DNA of 7,884 nt from Acidobacteriota bacterium. GTDB taxonomy: Bacteria; Acidobacteriota; Vicinamibacteria; Vicinamibacterales; CAVVIG01. This document shows positions 1-4,626 of this stretch, piece by piece. The stretch spans positions 1-7,884 of the forward strand of contig QHWL01000207.1 in NCBI GenBank assembly GCA_003222555.1, written 5' to 3'. Each line of letters opens with the position of its first letter. Position 1 is the first letter of the stretch. The position numbers and the translations under genes were made by a program. The notes beneath the pieces were generated by a model. The model was not told the DNA's origin and made no database searches. It was given only the letters and a program-made list of their open reading frames with translations.

Positions 1-114
1 GAAGAAACATCCGGTGGATTCATCGCGAACTTCAACTCGGGTCAGTTCGGCCGGATTACGACGCAGGCCGGCACACCGCGCATCATCCAGCTGGGGGTCA
101 AGTATGCGTTCTAA
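1..114 (+). CDS. C-terminal end of a TonB-dependent receptor (Oar-like), partial
   Basis: Frame 1 is open from the first base to a TAA at 112-114 and gives 37 residues ending GTPRIIQLGVKYAF. Alternating hydrophobic residues ending in an aromatic Phe match the C-terminal beta-signal used by the BAM machinery to insert outer-membrane beta-barrels. The wording 'FGRIT...GTPRIIQLGVKY.F' is typical of the large Oar-like, carboxypeptidase-regulatory-domain TonB receptors that are abundant in Acidobacteriota. Such receptors import bulky substrates across the outer membrane using TonB energy; the substrate cannot be told from this tail. The gene starts upstream of the window. The next intact gene is about 510 bases away, so shared transcription is not evident. 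The beta-barrel call is fairly secure; the exact subfamily is inferred from a short stretch. Confidence 0.75.
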   Translation, partial: EETSGGFIANFNSGQFGRITTQAGTPRIIQLGVKYAF

Positions 115-197
115 GGCGTTCGTCGCTGCGGCACTGCAGGCGATCTGCTGCCCTCAACCAATTACGAAAACGCTACTTACCACACCTGCCTAAATGA

Positions 198-538
198 ATT
201 GAACGGCTTGAACGGCGGTCGTGTGCGTCGTCTCGGCAGTCGATCACCGTTCCGCCGCTCGACCTCAACATATGTGCCAATGGCGATAACCATTGCGCAT
301 TCGTCAAAGGTGTGTGTGGCCCCGCTCACGGCATAGCTTGGTACACAAATGCGCTCAACGTCGACAAGAACCGCGACACGCTCTTACCTGTGTCAATACT
401 CTGGGAAGAGGGAAAGCACGCGTCCGCGCCGGATCGAAATGGCGACGGGGCCTACACGCCAGCATGTCAGGCTGAGGAAACTTGACGACACCCGATATGG
501 ATGCCGGCCAACTGGTTCAAGTCGTGAACATCGGATAA
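198..538 (+). pseudogene. Remnant of an unrecognised protein gene, no start codon, probable frameshift
   Basis: Frame 3 is open from 198 to a TGA at 483-485 but has no ATG, GTG, TTG or CTG start; the preceding codon is a TGA at 195-197. From 243 the translation looks like real protein. It has Cys at four places (ICANG, HCAF, VCGP, PACQ), a GIAWYTN stretch, and two Asp-Asn-Asp clusters, VDKNRD and DRNGDG, like calcium-binding loops. The segment WEEGKHASAPDRNGDG is balanced in composition, unlike the Arg-rich alternative frames. By hand count about 50 of 80 third positions are G or C. A shift near 474-480 into frame 2 gives a further sensible tail, GNLTTPDMDAGQLVQVVNIG, ending at TAA 536-538, so a single lost base could have split one gene. 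I cannot name the family. It is either a decayed 3' fragment or, less likely, an artefact. Confidence 0.42.
199..216. repeat. Perfect tandem duplication of a 9-mer
   Basis: TTGAACGGC occurs twice back to back with no gap. Being a multiple of three it keeps the frame of the overlapping remnant. It is short and may be a slippage product; no function is implied. Confidence 0.6.
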
Positions 539-614
539 GAGTTCGAAATGAAGGCTCGAGAGCCCGCGAGGACTGGAAATGCCGCGCCGCCAACACGATA
601 GTGCTCGGGGTTTG

Positions 615-620
615 AGGAGG
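615..620 (+). promoter_or_regulatory. Shine-Dalgarno site fixing the GTG start of A1
   Basis: AGGAGG lies five bases before GTG 626. No competing ATG with a similar site is present in frame, so the non-ATG start is well supported. Confidence 0.75.
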
Positions 621-625
621 ATCAC

Positions 626-1591
626 GTGAAAAACATTCTTGTCATCTCAGGAACCGTCGTCGGGCTGGCACTGTCGCTCTTAGTGCCCTCGCACGCTCAG
701 CAGCGGGGACAGGGAGGCGGCCAAGCCGCCGGGCAGGGCGCCGGGCGGGGACAGCAGCGGTTGGTGGTCGGCGAATTCGGCGGCAAGCCCGTCGTCCAGG
801 TCAACCGCGGGGTGGATTTTCGCGATGCAATTTCTTTCAATGACCCCGCCATGAAGGGCCCGGTGCCGAGACTGCCCGACGGCCATCCCGATTTGACCGG
901 ACCCTGGGAAGGTGGCGGCTCGGACCAGGACATGGAGATCGATGGAGGGCTGAACAAGGGCGAGTTGGACGCGCTGCTGTTGCCCTGGGCAAAAGCCGCC
1001 AAGGCCGAACGGTCGAAGGCGATCTATGGGGAGCCGTATATTTATTGCCTGCCCATGAGCGTGCCGCGCATCAACCCGTATCCGTGGAAGTTCGTCATGG
1101 GCTACACGTCAAAGGGGCTGCAGTACATCTACGTCCTGCATGAGACGGGCGACGCCGGTGCGCATCGGGTGGTCTACATGGATGGCCGCAAGCACCCCGA
1201 TCCAGCGGTATCCCTCCCGACCTGGTGGGGACACTCGATCGGGCATTGGGAAGGGGACACGCTGGTCATCGACACGACCGGGTACAACGATAAGTTCTGG
1301 TTCGATGCAGTCGGCACCCCGCACACCGAGAAGCTGCACACCATCGAGCGGTGGACGCGCCTCAGTTACGGGACGATGATCAACGACTTCACGCTCGACG
1401 ATCCTGGAGCGTTCACCAAGCCGGTCGAGCTGAGGTTCGTGGCCAGAATAGTGAAGCCGGGTGTTGACTTGATGGAGTACATCTGCGCCGAAAACAATCA
1501 GATTGGCATCGCTGGTGGCTACCTGGGCAAGGACACTGCGAGTCAAATTGGCATCGGCGGTGGCCCGGCACAGAACAATGAAAAGAAATAG
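626..1591 (+). CDS. Secreted 'HPDLxGxW' protein A1, unknown function
   Basis: A 321-residue exported protein. The GTG start at 626 is set by a strong AGGAGG at 615-620, five bases upstream. Residues 1-24 form a signal peptide (KN, hydrophobic core, cleavage near SHA-QQ). Residues 25-45 are a Gly/Gln/Arg low-complexity linker. The folded part begins about residue 80 with PDGHPDLTGPW (84-94). It continues with YCLPMSVPR (140-148), the block WGHSIGHWEGDTLVIDTTGYND (split around 201-222), GTPHTEKLH (230-238), an acidic LDDPGAFTKP (257-266) and EYICAEN (284-290). I recognise this as a large family of secreted acidobacterial proteins without, to my knowledge, an established function. Cys141 and Cys287 are its only cysteines and could form a disulfide. 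It starts a run of five co-oriented genes, 71 bases before the DUF6152-type gene. A2 is its diverged paralogue. Confidence 0.85.
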   Translation: MKNILVISGTVVGLALSLLVPSHAQQRGQGGGQAAGQGAGRGQQRLVVGEFGGKPVVQVNRGVDFRDAISFNDPAMKGPVPRLPDGHPDLTGPWEGGGSDQDMEIDGGLNKGELDALLLPWAKAAKAERSKAIYGEPYIYCLPMSVPRINPYPWKFVMGYTSKGLQYIYVLHETGDAGAHRVVYMDGRKHPDPAVSLPTWWGHSIGHWEGDTLVIDTTGYNDKFWFDAVGTPHTEKLHTIERWTRLSYGTMINDFTLDDPGAFTKPVELRFVARIVKPGVDLMEYICAENNQIGIAGGYLGKDTASQIGIGGGPAQNNEKK

Positions 1592-1604
1592 CTACGGTAC
1601 GTAG
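1592..1604 (+). other. Small perfect hairpin directly after the A1 stop
   Basis: CTACG, loop GTA, CGTAG begins at the base after the TAG stop. The stem is five pairs with a possible G-T extension. No T-run follows, so it is not a convincing terminator; it could be incidental. Confidence 0.3.
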
Positions 1605-1649
1605 TGTCAGGCTTTAGCCGGACCAATCGAAGCGGAATTCAATTCACCT

Positions 1650-1656
1650 AGGAGGA
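1650..1656 (+). promoter_or_regulatory. Shine-Dalgarno site of D1
   Basis: AGGAGGA lies six bases before the ATG at 1663. It supports that start over the internal ATG at 1669. Confidence 0.75.
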
Positions 1657-1662
1657 TCTGCA

Positions 1663-2073
1663 ATGCGAATGAACCTCGGCGCCCTACTGGCCGGTCTTGG
1701 CCTCTTCTGCCTGACAGTGCCCGTCGCCGCCCACCACGGGTTCGATACCGAGTATGACAAAGAGAAAGTGATCACGGGGACGGGCGTGGTGTCGAAAGTC
1801 GAATGGACCAACCCGCATATGCACGTGTACGTCGATGTCACGGATGCGAGCGGGAAGGTGACCACCTACAACCTGGAACTGACCAGCCCGAACGCCATCC
1901 AGCGGCTGGGTTGGAACAAGACCGACCTGCTGGCCGGGGAGAAAGTGACGTTCGCCGGGCACGCAGGCAGGGTCGTGGAATCGCGGGGCGCGCTGGATTC
2001 GCTCGTCAAAGTCACTGCGCCGAAGCAACAAATATTCAAGGGCGAGAAGTACGCCGAACTTGCGTCCAAATAG
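1663..2073 (+). CDS. DUF6152-type secreted protein D1
   Basis: A 136-residue exported protein. Residues 1-23 are a signal peptide with a likely cleavage after Val-Ala-Ala (21-23), so the mature chain would begin His24-His25-Gly. The body is a small, probably beta-rich domain: a Val/Thr strand leading into TGVVSKVEWTNPH (40-52), a hairpin through GKVTTYNLEL (64-73), SPNAIQRLGW (75-84), and LLAGEKVTFAGHAG (89-102). The order HHG, G-V-x-x-x-E-W-x-N-P-H, E-x-x-S-P, R-x-G-W, G-E/D-x-V is what I know as DUF6152, a family of unknown function common in Acidobacteriota and Proteobacteria. An N-terminal His plus the conserved NPH suggests metal binding, which is inference. The gene sits between A1 and the cytochrome and has a paralogue, D2. 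Confidence 0.82.
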   Translation: MRMNLGALLAGLGLFCLTVPVAAHHGFDTEYDKEKVITGTGVVSKVEWTNPHMHVYVDVTDASGKVTTYNLELTSPNAIQRLGWNKTDLLAGEKVTFAGHAGRVVESRGALDSLVKVTAPKQQIFKGEKYAELASK

Positions 2074-2091
2074 GAAGTGGACAAATCGTCC

Positions 2092-2121
2092 TTGTGACAA
2101 TGCCTCCGCCGCTGCGATAAT
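2092..2121 (+). promoter_or_regulatory. Candidate sigma-70 promoter before the cytochrome gene
   Basis: TTGTGA (2092-2097) and GATAAT (2116-2121) are 18 bases apart, matching TTGACA at 4 of 6 and TATAAT at 5 of 6 positions. Transcription would begin near 2128, about 18 bases before the GTG start. If real, the cytochrome and downstream genes could be transcribed independently of A1-D1. The match is by eye only. Confidence 0.35.
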
Positions 2122-2145
2122 CCGTGCAGGGATGGATAGCGGAGC

Positions 2146-3294
2146 GTGAGACGGACGATTGTGGGGCTGGGAACGGCGTCGATCGCATGGGGACTGACCG
2201 TGGCGGTCGCTGGCGGGCAGGCTGCGCAGCGACAGCAAGCTCCCATGGCGGAGGACGTCTTCAAGAACGTCCAGATCCTCAAGGGGATTCCCGTCGACCG
2301 ATTCATGGGTACCATGGGGTTCTTCTCCGCCTCGCTGGGACTCAACTGCACGGACTGCCACGTTGGGGAAAGCGGCGGCGACTGGGCGCGGTACGCCGAC
2401 GACATCCCACTGAAGCGGACGGCTCGCAGAATGATGCTGATGGTCAACAGCATCAATCAGATGAACTTCGGCGGACGGCAGGTCGTGACGTGCAATACGT
2501 GTCATCGAGGCACCAATCGGCCCAATGTGATGCCGAGCCTCGCGTTGTTGTACAGCAGTCCGCCTCCAGTAGAACCGGGCGAGCTGTTTCGACAAGCCGA
2601 CGGTCAGCCGCCCGCCGATCGGATTCTCGATAGGTATCTTCAGGCGCTTGGCGGGCCCGACCGCCTGTCCACGCTGGCGAGCTTCGTCGCGAGCGGCACG
2701 TACATGGGATATGACGACACGGAAAAGAGCGCGCTGGAGATCTTTGCGAACGCCCAGGGTCAGCGCACGACGGTCGTTCATGGACGAGCGGGAGATACGA
2801 CCACAACGTTGGACGGCCGCAACGGCTGGATTGCCGGACCGCTCTCGGAACGGCCGGTGCCGCTGCTCGCGCTCACGGGACAGGAGCTCGACGGTGTCAA
2901 GCTCGAAGCGGAAGTTTTCTTTCCCGCACGGATCAAGCAGGCGCTCACCAACTGGCGCGTCGGCTTCCCGACCTCGATCGACGATCACGAGGTGATCGTC
3001 GTTCAGGGCACGACGGCGGGCGGAGGCACCGCGACGTTGTGCTTCGACGACAAGACGTCGTTATTGCTGCGGATGGTGCGCTTCGTCGAGTCCCCCGTCG
3101 GCCGGATCGTCACGCAGGTGGACTATAGCGATTACCGGGACGTTGCCGGAGTCAAGGTCCCGTTTCACTGGACCGTGACGTGGCTGGACGGGCGGTCAGG
3201 CTACGAGTTGAGCACCGTTCAGCCGAACGTGCGGATCGACCCGGCGAAATTTGCAACGCCTCCGTCGTCGACATCCGCGAATCCTCGGCCGTAG
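2146..3294 (+). CDS. Diheme c-type cytochrome, reaction-centre cytochrome-like, with a lipoprotein-sorting-like C-terminal domain
   Basis: A 382-residue exported protein. The GTG start at 2146 is the first possible after an in-frame TAG at 2137-2139 and keeps an Arg-Arg signal peptide (about 1-26). The ribosome site is weak: AGGGA is 13 bases away and GGAG only one base away; GTG 2161 is the alternative. Residues 35-125 resemble half of the tetraheme photosynthetic reaction-centre cytochrome subunit. There are two heme sites, CTDCH (68-72) and CNTCH (116-120), each preceded by a Met-rich helix (Met54/Met57 and Met96/97/99) that could give the axial ligand. No photosynthesis is implied; such proteins are common in non-phototrophic Acidobacteriota. 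Residues 158-375 form a second domain with LDRYLQALGG, a long beta-rich stretch, and DYSDYRDVAGVKVPF (326-340), like LolA-type sorting domains. It probably carries electrons in the periplasm; its partners are unknown. Confidence 0.85.
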   Translation: MRRTIVGLGTASIAWGLTVAVAGGQAAQRQQAPMAEDVFKNVQILKGIPVDRFMGTMGFFSASLGLNCTDCHVGESGGDWARYADDIPLKRTARRMMLMVNSINQMNFGGRQVVTCNTCHRGTNRPNVMPSLALLYSSPPPVEPGELFRQADGQPPADRILDRYLQALGGPDRLSTLASFVASGTYMGYDDTEKSALEIFANAQGQRTTVVHGRAGDTTTTLDGRNGWIAGPLSERPVPLLALTGQELDGVKLEAEVFFPARIKQALTNWRVGFPTSIDDHEVIVVQGTTAGGGTATLCFDDKTSLLLRMVRFVESPVGRIVTQVDYSDYRDVAGVKVPFHWTVTWLDGRSGYELSTVQPNVRIDPAKFATPPSSTSANPRP

Positions 3295-3299
3295 CGGGT

Positions 3300-3324
3300 C
3301 CCCGGCGCGGCAGCCGCGCGGGGG
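3300..3324 (+). terminator. Very stable GC hairpin between cytochrome and A2 (no T-run)
   Basis: Arms CCCC (3300-3303) and GCGCGG (3305-3310) pair with CCGCGC (3314-3319) and GGGG (3321-3324) around a CAG loop. One G-G mismatch (3304 with 3320) interrupts the stem. It starts six bases after the cytochrome stop. No T-tract follows, so a classical intrinsic terminator is not supported. It may slow polymerase, protect the 3' end of the upstream message, or act as a partial terminator, all of which is inference. Confidence 0.45.
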
Positions 3325-3350
3325 TGCTGGTAGCGCGCTGACAGGTTGAC

Positions 3351-3356
3351 AGGAGG
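3351..3356 (+). promoter_or_regulatory. Shine-Dalgarno site of A2
   Basis: AGGAGG lies eight bases before the ATG at 3365 and supports that start rather than the earlier overlapping ATG at 3346 in another frame. Confidence 0.75.
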
Positions 3357-3364
3357 GTCGTTCA

Positions 3365-4171
3365 ATGCGAGTGCGCTCCATCGCGTTCATCATTGCTTCC
3401 GTGGTGGTAGCAGTTCTCTCGTCCGCTCTGCCGCGCGCCCAGATGAAGCCATGGAACAATGCCGGACTGACCGGGCCACCAGCAGCATCGTCAGCGCCGG
3501 CTCCGCGCCGCGATCTGTCCGGCGTCTGGGACGCTGGACAAGGAGGCATTCAACCAACGGGGTACAATGTCGCGGCGCTCTTCACGCCGCTCGGCGCGAA
3601 AACGGCTGGAGCCAACAAGCCCGGAAATGGACCACGCATCGCAGACGTCTCCGAGGACAACGATCCGCTGTCGACTCTGGGCGATCCAGCGGGCTTTCCA
3701 CGGATCGTGTTATACGAGCTGCGTCCGTTTCAGATCGTGCAGACGCCGAACCAGGTGCTGATCGTGTACATGTTCGAAAAACGATGGCGCGCGATCTGGA
3801 CCGACGGCCGGGCGCTTCCGAGCGATCCTGATCCTCGGTGGTATGGTTATTCAGTGGGTCGCTGGGAAGACGACTACACGCTGGTCGTCCAGAGCGTCGG
3901 GATGGACGATCGAACGTGGCTCGATAATGCGGGAAATCCGCACAGCGCCAGTATGAGGGTGGAGGAGCGCTATCACCGGGTCAACCAGAACACCATGGAG
4001 CTGACCGTCACCATAGACGACCCAGTGATGTATACAAAGCCGTGGACGCCAATCGACAAGCTGCCGATCAGGCTGATGCCGAACGACACGGATCTGATGG
4101 AGATGATTACTTCCGCATCCGACGCAATGGCTTATCGGCGCGAGATTGCGAGTCCGGCGAAACGCAAGTAG
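3365..4171 (+). CDS. Secreted 'DLSGVW' protein A2, diverged paralogue of A1
   Basis: A 268-residue exported protein. Residues 1-25 are a signal peptide (RVR, hydrophobic core, cleavage near PRA-QM), followed by a short Pro/Ala linker. The domain starts with RRDLSGVWDAG (48-58), equivalent to HPDLTGPW in A1. It has GDPAGFPR (106-113), PFQIVQTPNQVLIVY (121-135), WTDGRALP (145-152), YGYSVGRWEDDYTLVV (160-175), DDRTWLDNAGNPHS (181-194), TIDDPVMYTKPW (216-227) and DLMEMI (243-248). These follow A1 block by block, so both belong to one family of unknown function. It lacks both Cys of A1: Gly106 and Ile248 stand at those positions. The GHSIGHWEGD block is also altered. It precedes a DUF6152-type gene by 27 bases, the same pairing as A1-D1. 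Confidence 0.83.
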   Translation: MRVRSIAFIIASVVVAVLSSALPRAQMKPWNNAGLTGPPAASSAPAPRRDLSGVWDAGQGGIQPTGYNVAALFTPLGAKTAGANKPGNGPRIADVSEDNDPLSTLGDPAGFPRIVLYELRPFQIVQTPNQVLIVYMFEKRWRAIWTDGRALPSDPDPRWYGYSVGRWEDDYTLVVQSVGMDDRTWLDNAGNPHSASMRVEERYHRVNQNTMELTVTIDDPVMYTKPWTPIDKLPIRLMPNDTDLMEMITSASDAMAYRREIASPAKRK

Positions 4172-4186
4172 AACTCGAACTGAAAC

Positions 4187-4193
4187 GGGAGGA
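4187..4193 (+). promoter_or_regulatory. Shine-Dalgarno site fixing the GTG start of D2
   Basis: GGGAGGA lies five bases before GTG 4199, within the 27-base gap after A2. It decides a non-ATG start that preserves a complete signal peptide. Confidence 0.7.
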
Positions 4194-4198
4194 TTGTC

Positions 4199-4624
4199 GT
4201 GAGAAAGATTTTCCTTAGCGTATCGATTGCGGCGGCAGGCCTGCTCCTGCTTTCGTTCCCCGTGATCGCTCACCACGGTGCGGCCGCTCTCGACACCGGA
4301 AAGGAGATCACGTTGAAGGGAAGCGTGACGGAATGGATTTGGAGCAATCCGCACTGCTTCCTGAAATTCGACGCGAAGGACGACACCGGCAGGGTGCGGA
4401 ACTGGGCCGTTGAAACGCAGAATCCGACGACGATGACGCTGCGCGGATTTTCGCGGACCGCGTTCAAAGTCGGAGCTGAGGTCACCGTCACGGTTGAGCC
4501 CGTCAAGAACGGCGAGCCGGTCGGCCGGATGCTAAGCGTCATCCTGCCCGATGGGCAGAAACTGATCGCCGCGGCCCCAACGACGCCCGCGTCGACCCCA
4601 CCTCCGCCTCAGCCGATTCGGTAG
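4199..4624 (+). CDS. DUF6152-type secreted protein D2
   Basis: A 141-residue exported protein. Residues 1-24 are a signal peptide with likely cleavage after Val-Ile-Ala (22-24), leaving a mature chain beginning His25-His26-Gly. The domain follows D1: LKGSVTEWIWSNPH (39-52), GRVRNWAVE (64-72), NPTTMTLRGF (75-84) and VGAEVTVTVEPVKNG (91-105). Asn-Pro-His falls at residues 50-52, exactly as in D1. D2 has a Cys after NPH (Cys53) where D1 has Met, and lacks D1's later His100. The tail (127-141) is Pro/Thr-rich and probably disordered. It is the last gene of the plus-strand run, and its TAG lies two bases from the stop of the converging amidohydrolase. Family assignment as for D1; function unknown, metal binding inferred. 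Confidence 0.82.
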   Translation: MRKIFLSVSIAAAGLLLLSFPVIAHHGAAALDTGKEITLKGSVTEWIWSNPHCFLKFDAKDDTGRVRNWAVETQNPTTMTLRGFSRTAFKVGAEVTVTVEPVKNGEPVGRMLSVILPDGQKLIAAAPTTPASTPPPPQPIR

Positions 4625-4626
4625 GG

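Larger units (their letters stand above)
115..625. other. Long gene-poor intergenic stretch
   Basis: These 511 bases lie between the receptor stop and the GTG start of the first secreted protein. The ATG-started reading frames here (for example 293-475 and 349-615, plus strand) are Arg-rich and look non-coding. The one convincing protein-like stretch is the start-less frame-3 remnant listed separately. A perfect tandem repeat of the 9-mer TTGAACGGC lies at 199-207 and 208-216. I see no hairpin followed by a T-run after the receptor gene and no convincing -35/-10 pair before 626. A TTGACG at 482-487 has no acceptable -10 at the right distance. No tRNA or other structured RNA was recognised. 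Confidence 0.6.

Noticed and set aside
129..156. Possible terminator hairpin after the receptor gene (GCAG and CTGC arms near 137-149)
   Set aside because: Stem of only about four pairs with no T-run; not distinguishable from chance.
482..510. TTGACG as a -35 element for A1
   Set aside because: No acceptable -10 lies 16-18 bases downstream; the nearest TA-rich hexamer is only about eight bases away.
349..615. ATG-started plus-strand frame in the receptor-A1 gap
   Set aside because: Arg- and Ser-rich translation without motifs; the competing frame 3 in the same place gives a far more protein-like sequence.
1109..1546. A 145-residue minus-strand frame inside A1
   Set aside because: Antisense shadow of A1; no motif, no ribosome site and no neighbours on that strand.
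1610..1619. GGCTTTAGCC inverted repeat between A1 and D1
   Set aside because: A four-pair stem with a two-base loop cannot form as written, and a three-pair form is too weak to matter.
1684..2988. A 434-residue open frame on the minus strand covering D1 and most of the cytochrome gene
   Set aside because: It lies antisense to two well-supported genes, is rich in Arg, Pro and His without recognisable motifs, and is what high-GC third positions produce on the opposite strand.
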